A stretch of 64,000 nucleotides of DNA from Cylicocyclus nassatus (Eukaryota > Nematoda > Chromadorea > Rhabditida > Strongylidae), in assembly GCA_958299035.1 (NCBI GenBank), contig CATQJL010000001.1, positions 14,317,834 to 14,381,833 on the forward strand, given 5' to 3'. Every line of letters starts with the position of its first letter. The stretch's first letter is position 1. The translations under genes were made by a program, and so were the position numbers. Under the pieces are notes generated by a model that saw only the letters and a program-made list of their open reading frames with translations, made no database searches and was not told the DNA's origin. This document shows positions 42,497 through 55,848 of this stretch, piece by piece.

Positions 42497-44148
42497 CATA
42501 TTGGTTTCGTCGGAAAGTTCGTTCGCACCATTCTGAAAAATGGTAACTTCCTTCTAAACGAATTTGCTGGCTCATATTTCAGCTAAATGAGGAAATCCTG
42601 CAGCTCCTGAAGTTAGAGCTTACAATTAGGTCCTCTCTTCTGAACGGGTTACAGAGATAAAAATGCAGGAGAAAGATCATTCCACTTTCGGCTATTTCAA
42701 ACAAGCTTACCAAGCTGAAAACATAACAACAAAAGCCAAAACGGTCTTTAACGAGAGATCGTGACCTCCTCTTTTGCGAGCAAAATTTTGCGCTGATCAG
42801 AAGTGTTCATGAAAAGTTGTAATGTTTGCGGCTTGATTTCCTTGTACGAAGAATTTACTAGAAGTAAATCAATGCGCATAACATAAAGTTAATAATTTTT
42901 TGAAAGTGGTGTTACGAACTTTGCACCACATAATTATGGATGTGAAGAGGCTGGTGCAGAAGGATCTTTTTTTGTGAAGAGAAGAAGTTTTGAGTTCTAC
43001 AAAAGTCGACGAATTTCAGCAAAATAATAAGGGTAGATCGGCTTTGGGCAATGTAAAGTCTGGTTGGCATTCGTAGAGCCACTTCGAGCAGTGAGTATCC
43101 TCACATTCTAGTATAACTAGACATTCTTCTGCTGTTTACATTTTTCTCTCTGACTATACCAACGAGAACATTGCGAGAAAAATTACCAAAGTTTTTCACT
43201 CTTTAAAATCAGAATTCGATTCTTCCACAAGGGAGAACGTAGACTGAACTATTGGGTAAGCCCGAAAGTTCTTTTGCACCATATTCAGAAATTCATAGCT
43301 TCTTAATTTTTTAGAAAAATTTATCCATAGTTTTATCCTAAGAATGGAAATCATGTGCTTTACATAGCATATGAAAGACTCTATAAGATGCAAACATTGC
43401 AAAGATAGAGGCTGAAGAAGATAATCAATGAAATCATGATTCTGTGCAGAGATTCCAAAAATTTGCACTAATAATTGGACCATTTGTTATTATGAGTTTT
43501 ATAACCTGCTCTATCTGAGAAAAGTTGTGCTGAGCGAGCATTTCTGCCAAAAATTATAATTTCTGCCAAAAATGCAAAAAAGTCGACTCTGAACTCTAAT
43601 AAAGCAAAACGTAATGAATTTTTGACATTGGTATATAAGGTCAAATGCCAAGCTTCAAAAGCTTTAAAAGTGGAGAATCAGTTTATGATGTATATTGGAG
43701 ATACGTGAATCTCAAAAAATCTCAACTTCACGCAGATAGGAAACCCCACGAAAACCTTGGACAACGCTTAAATACAGTCTTGCTTTCAGCAGCAAATAAT
43801 GGTGGCCTGTTGTGAATGTTTACATAGAGGTGACTGGTCAAGCGCTTTTTTGGCTTGTCAGAGCGCTTTGTTTGAATATTTGAAGAGCACAGAAATTGCA
43901 AGAGGAACTCTTGTAGTCTGGGTTTGTTATTGGAACAAAAAGGGGAGTTTTTTCACAGCGCAAAATCAACGCTAGACGCTTCAAGGAGTAGTGGTAGAGG
44001 AGGTTTCAAATTACTGTAGCCCGGTTACCCTATTCCTTGAAGGCAAGAAGTTTGGTAACATCAGCTGGAAAAATAGAAAAATGGTAAAGTAAAAATTAAT
44101 GGAGACAATTTCGCTGCTATGCAAATTTTATTGATTCATATAATAATA
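42497..44148. other. Noncoding stretch of the right arm
   Basis: Mirrors about 5940-7850 of the left arm, with the empty TTAA site of the left-only MITE near 42748. No gene is recognised. Confidence 0.5.
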
Positions 44149-44829
44149 CAGGGTGTCCCAAAAAAATGTATCGAACGTTTGATCGTTAATATCTCTCTTC
44201 TGAAGAAGTCTTTTCCCTTGCTTCAGGTACCAATCTGTAGAGCTGGCTTCAACTTAGATTCACATTACAGAACAAATCGCTCATCTCTCTTCATTACTGT
44301 AGGATTACGGTAGAAACTTCAAAGAGGGTTTTAAGCTGAAAGACCATATTTTGCCTCAGAAAGAAAAACAAAACAGCCTCAAAACTTTTACACTGGGCTA
44401 ATTAGAGTTGCTGATTATAACTGTAGAGTTCCCAACTTATTATGATGCTTCATTGAAGAGTTATGCCGGGTAAGAGGTAGCGGCCATTTTTTTCAGTGTT
44501 CCTAAAAAATGCGGTTACGCCGTTCAGGAAGCTTCGTAAACTCGTGAATAGTTGAGTATTAAACTAAGCGTCTATAAAAACCCTATTACACAAGTTTTCA
44601 CATTTTTTTTGAAAAATTTTGAAACGGCAGCTTTTTCCACATTGACACCATATGTTTCAAGTTTCTACCGTAATCCTACAGTAATGAAGAGAGATGGGTG
44701 ATTCGTTCTATAATGCAAATCTAAGTTGAAGCCAGCTCTACAAAACGGTACCTAAAGCAAGGCAAAAGACTTCTTGGGAAGAGAGATATTAACGATCAAA
44801 CGTTCGATACATTTTTTTGGGACACCCTG
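44149..44829. mobile_element. TIR element with CAGGGTGTCCC ends, right arm only
   Basis: CAGGGTGTCCC and GGGACACCCTG are the tips of inverted repeats that continue for well over 100 bases (ATGTATCGAACGTTTGATCG mirrored at the other side). TA flanks the left end and CA then TA follows the right, consistent with a TA target carrying one substitution. The left arm lacks the element (about 5915-5925). Ends of this kind occur in IS630-Tc1/mariner-type elements. The 681 bp have no transposase. Confidence 0.8.
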
Positions 44830-47178
44830 CATAATAATTCAGCAATTTAGTAATTAATAATTTAGTAATTTCTTTTTTTTTTCAAATAAATGTCACATTT
44901 GGGATCAAAGATTTCTGGGAGATTTTAGCAGCAATCCATGCAACTGATGCTACTGGCTTCCATATTTGGTAAACTCAAGTCTCATAGAATAATAACCGAC
45001 AAGAACTCGGATGTTATTCGATGCTTCTTTTTCCCTCTCTTCAACAGTTGTTTTTTTGTTCCGTTTATAAAGTCTGCGTGATAAAATCAACAGATTTCAT
45101 ATTTCGAACCTCAGGGAAAAAGAAAACGCTTTGAAAAAGCCTCAGGCTTTACCCGAAAATCTTGAAAGTTGTTATTTTGAAGCGATAAATGCTCAATTGC
45201 TTCAGACTACTGTTGAACCATAATTCACTTCTGAAAGTTTCGACTTCCTAACACTTATCGGTGTTTGATGCGTTTATGCCTGATAGTGAGGCAAGTCTGC
45301 TAAGATCCGATCCAATGAAAAAATCTCATTAAAAAAATGGTCCCAATGAAAAAAAACTATCAAAAAAATGGTCCCAATGAAAAATTTATCAAAAAATTGT
45401 GACGGGATTCTAAGGAAAGAAAGAAATTCTTACTGTTTCCTGTAAGGGTTGGTCTATCCATGCACTCAAACTTCTTCCGAGCTTCAAACCTAATCATCTC
45501 AAAAAGCATGGTTGCAGGTTCTTGTGATTTTTCAAAAGCTCACTGAATATTGTTCAACGAAATTATAACCACTTGAAAGAGGAGAAAGTGCTACATCCAG
45601 TGATCCCAAAACCTCTTGGAAATCTTTCTTCCACGAAGTGCGGCATTCATTTGAAAAAAGCGACATTATTTTCGATACTACCTGATATAAACAAATGATT
45701 AAATTGAGACGATATAATGAGATTTTTGGAGGAAAAATTGGTACGAAACGGTAAGCTAGCAGGGTGACCGAGCTCAGACGCGTAAAAGCTTTGACTCGAA
45801 ATCAAAAACGAATCGAAAATGCAAACAGACATCGCCAAAGGAGGAGAAGAGATTAGTTTAAGGTGGTGTTAGGGCTCGCACGCACACGACGTCACAGCCA
45901 ACAGCTTTCAAGAGGTGAAGCACTTGAAAGGAGTGACCACGACGGTCACATCTTTGTGATGTCGTAGTTGCAGTACTCCTCTTCGAGAGGGGGGGGGGGG
46001 GAATGAGTGAAGGTTTGACTTTTCAAAAAATCGGGTATTTAAATTTGTCAAAAATTTTTAAGAACATTCACAACATGATCACCTTGCGCTTAGGCAAGAA
46101 TCGACTTTTTTCAGCCAGGTTCTAGAGATATTTTATAGCATTGATCATTTACAAAATTAGATTGTCCACCAAACCACCAAATATCCACTTAGTCATGGAG
46201 CAGGTAAAGTGCAAAGCTAAAAATCAAAATTCCTCAAATATCTAGAAAAATCGGATCTCCATCTAGGAAATTACAACGAACCTCCAACTTGATCATCACA
46301 CAGCAAACACATAGTACTAATCAAAAAAGCATTCGCTGGGTTTTTCCGCGCATAGAAATCGAGAAAAAAATAGTCTAGAACCGGCAGAGTCTACCCTCTA
46401 CCAGCTCCTCCCACGCATGTGATTGTCTACAACAAGCGCAAGTAAATATAATCCTAAAAAATTGGATTCCTTTCTAGGGAAAACCTAAAGTTATGTCTCT
46501 GCATATGTCCTGCCTATTGAAAATATTAACATAAGAAAATCAAAAAAGATTGATTTCTTTGTACCGGGCTAGTTTTATTTCGTCATTTTGGTCTCTGGAA
46601 AAAATCCAGGAATGCATCTTTGGTTACTACCATGTGTCTATTGTATGATGACCAAGATGAATGTCCGTAAAAATTTTCCGTAAGAAGATCCGGTTTTTAA
46701 GTTGAAAAATTTTAGTTTTTGGCTCCAAACTTATATACCTACATTACGACTCATGTTCAGGTGGAACTTTGGAGGTCATTTTGTAGTGCTGATTCGATTT
46801 ATCAAATGGTCCCTAAGCCTGCTATGTATAAAAGTAAAAACCGCTTGATTTATTGGAAAACGGGTTTACTGGGACAATCTAATGAAAAAAGTTTTTTTCC
46901 CAGGTTTTCCAATTAATAGACTCAAAGGCATTCCATGTGTACTTCTTTACCCATGTAAACCATTGTCAAAAATATGGTGATCCATCAAGCAGAAAGAGTA
47001 GGAGGCTGGGGACGACAGCTCGAGTCCAAATGATTTAACGTGCTCATTCGAGTAATGAGAATTTAGCTCTATTGCAAAAACTCTTCAAATGACGCAATTA
47101 TCACGGTCTTTAGGAGAAAAGAAGTTAAAGCTAGAAGAGAGACCGATGAAGAGAGTATCTATTACATAATTTTTAGTG
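44830..47178. other. Noncoding stretch of the right arm
   Basis: Mirrors 2603-5880 of the left arm without the foldback MITE; its empty TA lies near 46734. A poly-G run at 45989-46000 mirrors the left poly-C. No gene is seen. Confidence 0.5.
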
Positions 47179-49716
47179 GCTATTCTTATGGTCTCTCAAC
47201 TGACTTCTCACTGCATAGTTATATGTTTTGGAATGTAAGCTTGAGACAGGTTGTTAAGATTTTCTCGTATCATTTACAATTAGACTTGTAATTGTCCCTA
47301 TATTTGTAATTCATCTGAGTGCGCGGACTTATACGAAGCTTCCAGTCTCACCCTAAAAACTGTAGTAGGTGAGTGGAACTGGAAACTTACTTGTAGAGGC
47401 AATGTTACAATTTTTCTGTATTTTTTACATGCATGTTCCACTATGGTGTCTATCAAAATAGTCGTTGTCGAAGCAGTTTTTAAAAATTTCCCGACGATGT
47501 AGCTCAGTCATTAAAGTGAAACCGTGTGAATACAATTTCTAGATGTTGCATCACTGTAATTTTGATGTCTGCCAGATTATTTGTGTTCAAGTGGGCACTA
47601 ATAAGAAAAATTTGAATCGCAGCTGAATATCTACTTAAAAATCAAAGTTTCCCATCTATGATCGTGCTGTTTTTGTTCAAGCAAATTATGCCAATGTTTG
47701 ATTATATCATAATCTTGTTAAGGATCAGATCACGATTGTTCTTCAACATTTACATTCAACAGATTCTAGAGCAAAGTGTAGTTGAACAGAGAGTTGTGAT
47801 TTACGAATTGTTTAGGCAAAATCTACAGTTGTTGGAGTTGTGCAGTATTAGGTGGTCAAAAATATTGCAGTGAAAACGCATATTTCAAAAACATCCTAAT
47901 CATGAAAAAGTAAACCTCATGTCCTTATGACTGCTTGATAGTAATATTACCGAAAAGTCATTTGTCTATTATAGTGCAAAATTTGCCCGGAAAAATTCTG
48001 AGAGGTGACGTGAATGAGCTTCATAAAATGAGCCGAAATCGCAGAAATCTCCTAAACGTACAAGAAAAATCTCTCAAAACCTGATTAGGGTAAAAACACT
48101 AGAAACTCAATCCATATACCGACTTCTTTTTTTAGCTATGTCTGTATGAGGGTTTCTTTTCGTCGATGTCTGTATCTACAGAGGTTCAAACGGAGACATG
48201 AGCAGAAGCCAAAAACAGGCATGGCTTGGGTGAAGCTTGTTTGCATATTCCGTAGCTGTAAAAAGGGAGGAAAACTCAGGTTCGGTCTCTCACTGATTGT
48301 CTTGTACCAAAAACTTTGAAGAAAGAAAATACTTGCCTAAGGCACCAGACTTGTCCTTTAGCTTCTTGCCAATTTCCCAAAATAATGCGACTTACCTAGC
48401 CGAATGACAAGATCGTGTTGCGATTCTGAAGAAAATCCGAAGTCCCTTGTTCGAAAGTATTTTCATTGTCTTTAAAGTTTCAAGTGGCTGTCGGCAAGCT
48501 CTCTCTCTGCTCTGCTCTAGGGCAATCCGCGACGCAACAAGCGCGCAGCGCTTCTCGATCGTAGGCTGAGTAATCCGCGAACATTTCGTCGGCGCAATCG
48601 TTGTTGGCGATGTGATTTTCTGTTTTTTCCCTGATTCTACTTCTTTTTTCGTTCGTTGTGTTTTATCTGCTTCCTGCTAGATTTCTAACAAGGGAATCAC
48701 TTAGTCTGGAGTACTTGCTGGCTTCATAGCATAGCTCCTATTTCTCTCAGCCCGTCTATTCGAATAAGGAAAAATATTGGTCATGTTTGTTTATTCGAAT
48801 GTCATTATAGAGTAAAGATTTTTCTGTCCCCCATTATATTTCTTTATATCGAAATCACGGGTTATCATCCTTTTCTAACAGGGCCAGTCAGCTGTTGCGC
48901 TATTTTCGTATTGTACACCTTTCGCAGCGCGTTGATCACATATCCAGTTTTTCTGAAGATGGGGTGCTTTATCGATCGTAGCGTTCCACTGATAGTGTGT
49001 TTATGCTCAGTATGGTAATGAATTAGTGTGTATTCTGGGAAGGAATAGGCTTTTATGAAAAAATCATTGCTACATGTGGAAGAGTTGCTAATCCTCTTCG
49101 GTGAATTTTCAAAAGTATATTGTTGCGTTTCTGATATTTGTGTTCTCATTCATAGGAACTGAATAAGTCAACCCGAGCAAGAAGAACTCGGAGATCTGCA
49201 ACTGAAATCTAAGGAAATTGAATGAGTTACACACTTTTCACCTCGTTTCTAGCACGTTCACTTTTCTGCTTTAGACAAAATTTGGCTTTTGTACTACCAA
49301 AGTTCGTGTACACAAACCAAATACCGATATAAATTTGTACGGCTTCTCTATACTGACCAGTCAATTGTGCCCAGCTGTCTGCAATTCGAGACAAGATGCT
49401 AACTTAATTTTTTCCTCCTCTCATTTACTTATTCCCCCTTTGACCTACCGAGATCATTGGTTTCATTCGCTAGTCTACTGTCGTTTTTCTGCATTGTTTC
49501 GGCTTAGCGATGGTGGAAATATAGTAAGATCAATTCAGATTATTTATTATCACTTACATGCAGTAAATGAATAAGGTTGCCTCTCTTCGATGTCACCTTC
49601 TCTTTCCTTCTTGAATATTTCTGCTTCATCTTTAACGCTCTATCTTTCTCCAAATTTTAGTTCGCAGCTGTGCTATTTCCTCTTTTCGAGTATACTCGTA
49701 TAGTTTTAGGGGTATC
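47179..49716. other. Single-copy upstream region of sut-2
   Basis: The first sequence outside the inverted duplication. Frames are short and unconvincing. A locally GC-richer patch at 48525-48620 with several CG dinucleotides could be promoter-related. A TTTCTCCAAATTTTAG acceptor at about 49647-49662 before the sut-2 ATG could serve SL trans-splicing or a noncoding first exon. Confidence 0.4.
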
Positions 49717-52700
49717 ATGGCTGCGGGACAGAACTTGGATGTTTCGAAGAAGTTGAAGGTAAGAGTTATGCTGTTCATTTTCCTCGCAAAATTCACTTTC
49801 CTATCTATTTTTAGGCTGCGATCAAAGCGAAGTTGGAGGAATTGGGCGTATATGTAGATGATGAGCTTCCCGAATACATTATGGTCATGATAGCGAACAA
49901 GAAAGAGAAAAATCAAATGAAAGATGATCTTAATTTGTTCTTGGGGAAATGCACGAGTAAATTTGTAGACTGGTGAGTCTCCATACAGTTTCTCGACTTT
50001 CTATTTTGCTTATTTATCAGACTTTTATAATGTCTCCCTTCATGTAGGTTGTTCGATTTATTCGAAAGACTCCAGTCAGCAGGCAGCAAGCCAGATAGTC
50101 ACTCCGGCTCGGAGAAATCGAGCAAGGTAAGGGTTATCATGTAATCGGCTTGCAGTAAAAATTGACGCTATCTTACAGGAAGTCCAAAAAGAGCCTGCAA
50201 AAGAAAAGGAACGAAAGAAAGAAGCCGAAGTCTCTACATCAAGGAAAGAAGATAGAAAAGGTCTGTTTGACTGCCTGCTTATACTTTTATTTCATTATTG
50301 CGACTGTCTTTAGAAAGCCGAAGTCATGAATCATCTTCTCACCGGCAGGCTGAGGTAGAAGTTAGGAAGCGCGATGTTGAAAAGGAGCGGGAACGCGAGA
50401 GGGACAGAGAAAGGGAGAAGGAAAGGGAAAGAGAACGAGAAAAAGAACGACAGCGACAGGCTGAAAAGGCGAAAGAGAAAGAACGGGAGGAACGCGCTAA
50501 AGAAGCGGAACGCCAACAAAAAGCTCGTGAGCAGGAGAAGTAAGTTATAGATCAGTCTGTTTCCCTTTTGAGAATATATTGATTATTCCAGGCAAAAATC
50601 ACGGTCTGAGACCTCTCGCAGCCGCGAAACCGTACGCCCTACCCGCAGGCGAGCTGAGAAAGAGCGCAGATCCCGTTCACGTTCACGTTCTAAGACATGG
50701 TCCGATGACGAATTTGAGCATGAAGTGGAGGAGCGCTCGAAGAAGGTAGCTGAATTGTTCATTTGAGTTAACCTCACTTTCGTTAGTTTTTTCCTTTCTC
50801 TTTTGCAGCTTACAGTTTTTGATCGCATAGGTGCTTGACGCAATATTCTCCTCTGCATTGATAAACAAGCTGAGATACCGACTGCATTTGCTTGTGGTTG
50901 TGTTTTCTGACTACCACTTAGGTCATTTTCCAAGGATTCTATGTTGACAAGACTCAGTTTGCCCTGGTTGTTCTGCTACCAAAATCGGGACAATCTGAGC
51001 CTGTATTCATCGAAATCTTGACGCCTAGTCGGACGTTGATTGCCCTTATAACCGAGCGCACAACCGGGCAATTTGCACTCGTTTATAATGCCAAACAACG
51101 TCCCATCAGATATCAGGAAGAGAGAGCTCACGCAATCTTCCCATTCGACATAGCGATGTGCAGAATGTGGCTAGTAATTCAAAACTTTAGCTTTTACACA
51201 AAACGACTTTTGAAATCTTTTTCCTTTTTCCATAATAAACAGTAAATCCGAACAACATAACAGTATGGGTCTTGCGTTGCACGGGAGAAGATTGCTTCAC
51301 ATACATAATTTTCTTTTTGCAGGTCGCGTCTTCTGTTGTCGTACAACGTCCACTTGCTGCTAGTCCGGAACCTGTAAAGGTGTCGTCTCAAGTGCATGTT
51401 ATGAGGAAGGTCAAGCCTGCTGTGAGGTTAGCTTCTGTTTATCGTCTTGATTCTAGTTCTTCATAGTCTCGTCATTTTCCATATGTATCACTAGAAAGTC
51501 TTTGCATCAAGCTGTTGAGGGTTTCACACAGACAGCAACTTATCCACTTGTTCCAGTGAGATAGAGAAGAAAACAATGAAAGCGGGGTCGTCGATGTTCC
51601 TCAAAGCTATGAATCAAGCCAGTGTTAGCGCTGGGTATGGCGCATCTCTTGTAGACAAAAAGGTAGGAAAGAGGTTCATTAAAGATTGAGTGCAACTGAA
51701 GAGAGAGTTTAGAAAAAGGCGGCTCATAGCACTACTACTCCTCGCTCACCGCTCAAGAATAGAATTACTCGTCCTAATGTTGTGGAGGTGGACAGCGATG
51801 GGTAAGCTGATAATTTTCGCATTCTCTGTTTTTCAGTTCAATAGCGTTTGGCATACCAGCAAACGTTTTTGAGTACATTTTCGTTATTTGAATCTATTAT
51901 TCAACTGGTGTTGGAGTTGTGTTCGATATTTGGTTTACGTGTGAAGAATAATTCAACTCTCTATAATTTTTCAACCTTTTTTGAAGGTTATTTTCGGTGA
52001 CGTCAAGGTGTATGCGCAGGAGGAACTTAAGGCGTAGTAGCTTGTGGCCGTTTTCGCCAAGATCCAGAACAACTTGGCAAGGAATTCTGGATAGATTTCT
52101 GAGAAAATAAATCTGTGTAACGTTGTTTGGGGAAACACTAAAGAGACAACTAATGCAGTTCTGAAATTTGCGTATCAAGGTGCTTCTACTCAGGGAAAAA
52201 ATGGATGTTGAAACTGCTAAATGTGCATCAATCATTACATACTTCCGCTTTGCTAAAAACACCTTACCTTTAAATGTTTATTTTTTATGATACATGGCAT
52301 CATGTTGACACTTTCTCTGGATCACTTCTGAGCTATCTGAAACCAGAAAAGTTAACATGCGTTTTTAACAATATTAGCGCCAGTATCTATCCCAACACCG
52401 TATATCGTGGTTGGAAGTTGACTGGTTACACTCCATTTTGGAGTGAAGTAGTTTCTTGGTAAACTATCTCGTAGAAAGAGTTCGTTCGACACATATGTAG
52501 CTTCTTGGAGAAGCTTGAACAAATCATGGTGAAAGATAAAATGCCGGTTTTTTGTGATACATGGTATTTGGTTGACAGTTTCTCTAGATTAAGTCTGAAC
52601 TGTATCTGGTATGGCGACACAGATAAAACGTTTTTTGAAATGGATTGGAATGACGGAAGCCGTTTTTGTTTGAAATAACTGCTATGCTTTTTTTTAGTGA

Positions 52701-54273
52701 GAACGCTTACGATGCTGAAGTCATAGTCGGAGACAAATCTCGTGGTCGGCCAAACAGTCCTAAGATAACAGTCACGCTGAAAGGTGCTAAGGAACATATC
52801 GGTTCTCTACGTGATTCTAAGAAAGCAAATCTGAAACGTCGTAAGGAGAAGGATGAAGGAGGTACTTTGGAGTTCAGTACTTTACTATCATGCTAAATGT
52901 TGTTTTTAGAGACGAAAAGTACTGGTGTTGTTGTTGTGCCAGAAAAGCGTGGCCGAACCGTAGAAATAGATGAAGATTTGCTGGTAATTTATCAGTTTTT
53001 TATACTTGATCTGTGACTTAGACTTTTTTGTCAGGATCGCGAGGAGTCGCCTTCTGTACGTAAATGGGACGGTCAAATTCAGTTAGACGAGGATGACTCT
53101 ACCGATGATGATGGTTAGTTTTGGATTTTTTGTTTGACGCTTAGCTTTGCTAGTTTGCTTTTATTTTCAGAGGCAAAGATTGATGCTGTCTTAGCCGATG
53201 CACGTGGTGTAACATCATCTATGGATGAAGATGGAGAAGTGCCTCCGACGCATCAACTAAGTCGAGGCAATAGTTGGTCAGGCTATGCCGCTTCTCCCTC
53301 TCACCAAACGACAACAGCAGCTCCAAGTTATGTGCCAACGCCAGTTACGAAGGTACTTTTTGTGAAATGTGCCTCATTTCTTTTTGTTTTTGGAAACTAG
53401 CTTGTGGTTTGGATTTTTGAAAGACTTGTTTTTCGTTTCAGCATCCTTACTACCTTTTATCTCAGGAGGAGCAGGCATTTGCGCCAGTCACCAAAATTCC
53501 GGAAAGATGCCGATTTTGGCCTGCCTGTCGACAAGGTGAAAACTGTGCCTATACACACCCCACTAAACAGTGCATGTGAGTCGCATATTTTCAGTGTCTT
53601 TATGTTTGCCAATTAGATTGTATTTATAGTAATTTCCCTCATTGCTCGTTTGGCGCTCGCTGCCTGTACATTCATCCGCCTTGTAAATTTGATCGAAACT
53701 GCACCAATCCGAATTGTCCATACACTCATGGTAGGATTGCTGCAGCAATGGCTCCTGTTACCGTCCCTACTCCAGCAGTTGTAGCTCCACCGGTATTTTT
53801 TGATGCCCATGTGTGGGGAAGTTTAGTATGTGACCCAAATTTTTTAGGTCAAACCCGCTCCTCAACCTGTGGTCACTTCCTCTACGACCGCATTTGCTGC
53901 TCCGGATTCAACAAAAATCTCTCCCGAGTTCGTTTTTTCCTTTTCTTTACTTATTTGAAGTTTCTTCGCTAATGTAATGTTTTCCAGTGTTCCTCTATCT
54001 GCTGAGCCCAACCCCGTCCCCAGTCTTGCTTCACTCACGCCTTGCCTATACGGCAATAAGTGCAAGCGGCCTAATTGCGCATTCAAACATCCAAAGGTAA
54101 CAATTTTGATGATTATTGATTGAGTTGTGCGTAACTTTCCTTTTCAGACTTGCCATTACGGCTCGTCTTGTATGAATGCCAATTGCTACTTCTATCACCC
54201 ACCCCTTCCAAAGCCGTCTTTCGCCGCTGGAGTGGCCAAGTACAAGTGGAAGGCATCAAGTGCGACGGCTTAA
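49717..54273 (+). CDS. sut-2: SUT-2/ZC3H14-type CCCH zinc-finger poly(A) RNA-binding protein
   Basis: Nineteen exons, all in phase: 49717-49758, 49815-49972, 50048-50126, 50179-50260, 50314-50539, 50592-50745, 50922-51173 (provisional), 51323-51426, 51557-51662, 51713-51801, 52698-52861, 52910-52983, 53035-53113, 53171-53352, 53442-53575, 53630-53792, 53848-53927, 53988-54096, 54148-54273. The product is 800 residues, or 716 without the provisional exon. The N-terminus (AIKAKLEELGVYVDDELPEY) is the Nab2/ZC3H14 PWI-like fold. Next come a long Glu/Arg coiled region (about 120-200) and an SR-like RSRSRSRSK segment. Five C-terminal C-x5-C-x4/5-C-x3-H fingers follow (CRFWPAC, CINFPHC, CKFDRNC, CLYGNKC, CHYGSSC), the number expected for ZC3H14. 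The family binds poly(A) RNA in the nucleus; loss in C. elegans suppresses tau toxicity. Confidence 0.93.
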
Positions 54274-55650
54274 CGGTCGTATGCACGGTGTGTAGGAGTA
54301 GAAATGTCATTAGTACACATCTTCTCTTTTTATGTATTTGCATTGCTAAGAACTTGTTGTGTTAATTTGTTTCTTTCTATTATTTACTTGTTTATCGCAA
54401 ACGTTATCTGAGAACAGCCAACAACTGATTTGGTTGCACTACCTATGAGCGAGTCTATATGGACGCAGGAATTTGGTTTGACATTCCGGCGGAAACTTTG
54501 CCTGACTATCGAATTTGAACTGGTTGAAGCCTCATACTCAAGAGGTCATTTTCGTGAAAGGAGAAAGATTGAACAAAATCAGCTCCATGCTTCCTATTTA
54601 TGTATGTCCCGTATCACTCAGTCTTGGATGCTTTTCGATAGCCTATAAATGAAGGGTATTGACGTGGGATTTAGAGAGCTTATAACACTTCTGCTTCTCA
54701 CGTTCTATCCTTTTTCTATACAAACTGCCACTCATCGTCTTTTTCTGTTCAATTCTTTGCCTCTAGCTTTGTTAACAGTCACGAAAGGATTTACTACAGT
54801 AATTTATTCGGGAAGGGGAACAACTTTGTTTTTCATGAATTTCTTTCATTTGACTACTGAACCATATTGTGAATGAGGAATGTGTCATCATGCAGCATGT
54901 GCCCGATCGACTTGGACATTGATGTCGTAGTTCTGATAGACTACGTGGAAGGTGTTGTTGTGAGATATCATACCATGTTATTTCAACTTTTTTTCATTAT
55001 CATTTCTTGTTTTTGTATGATTTCGTCATTTCTACCTTATCTCGTATCATTTTCTTAGTGTTCAAGTTTTAGCAGAAAGAGTAAATTTATCTTATATTCC
55101 ACATCGAAATCAGAGTGCTTCAGATCGTAAGGGATTAGGATCATTGTTATCGCTGATTGCATGTGCACGTAGATCAAAACAATATCCATGAGAAGTTCAT
55201 TAAGTCAAACAGTGTCCTATATTTGGACTGATGGTGCGGTGCAGAAAATTTTGAAGTTCGTCCAAGTTTGTGAAGTATGTCGAATAAGGTTTTCAAGGTG
55301 TTGTGCAGTAGTTGTGAGCGCTTTCGAGTCGGCCTAATCTCAAATTGAATAATAAATACAAGCATGAAAATTTGTGAAATTCGTGCTCGAATAGTAAGAA
55401 GGACGAAATAAACTCCGCCCCTTAGAGACGATACCTCCCAGTTGCACAAATGTAAACTAGATAGTACATACAAGAGTGCAATTGTGTATTCTCACTCTTG
55501 TGCGATTCCTTCTTTAGAAACAGGACGCCTGAAAATTACCGGAGATTTTCTACCGGTCTGTTGCATAATAATCTACAAAGTATGCGTATCATCTAATCTG
55601 AGACTAGAAGATTGGCGGGCCTTTTGCACACATTTTTTAAACACCATCTA
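54274..55650. other. 3' flank of sut-2 and intergenic sequence
   Basis: T-rich sequence typical of nematode 3' regions. Frames at 54430-55058 have no recognisable domain and no supporting splice structure. Nothing further is identified. Confidence 0.45.
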
Positions 55651-55848
55651 TCATTCATTCCATGACTAGGAAACGCGAGCTCGCTGCACACTTTGTCTAA
55701 ACAAGCTTGATCGTGTACTTAGCAGGTTTAGACTTGTCAAATCTCGTCCAGGTTCATTCACCCTTTGCAAACAGGGAAGAACCAACTCAAACATGTTAAG
55801 ACAATGTCCGCAATGCGGTCACGTCTTCCTTAATCATAGAATAGATGA
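55651..55848. mobile_element. GACTAGGAGACGCG-family MITE, copy A
   Basis: Inverted ends TCATTCATTCCATGACTAGG and (complement) ATCTATTCTATGATTAAGG enclose mirrored CATTGTCT-AAACA/TTAACA words. It is homologous in inverted orientation to 56984-57186, sharing GCATTGCGGACATTGTCT and AAGCTTG. A partial relative lies at 55918-55990. Confidence 0.65.

Larger units (their letters stand above)
25884..47178. repeat. Right arm of the large inverted duplication
   Basis: Reverse-complement partner of 2603-23080. It begins 27 bases from the contig edge (TAAATCAAAAGTG) and ends at ATTTTTAGTG (47178), beyond which the sequence is single-copy. It lacks the five left-only mobile elements and has three of its own. 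Coding exons, the TATA-like boxes and the older MITEs are shared. Confidence 0.93.

Noticed and set aside
49632..49916. Minus-strand 94-codon ORF over the first sut-2 exons
   Set aside because: It is the complement of clearly conserved sut-2 coding sequence.
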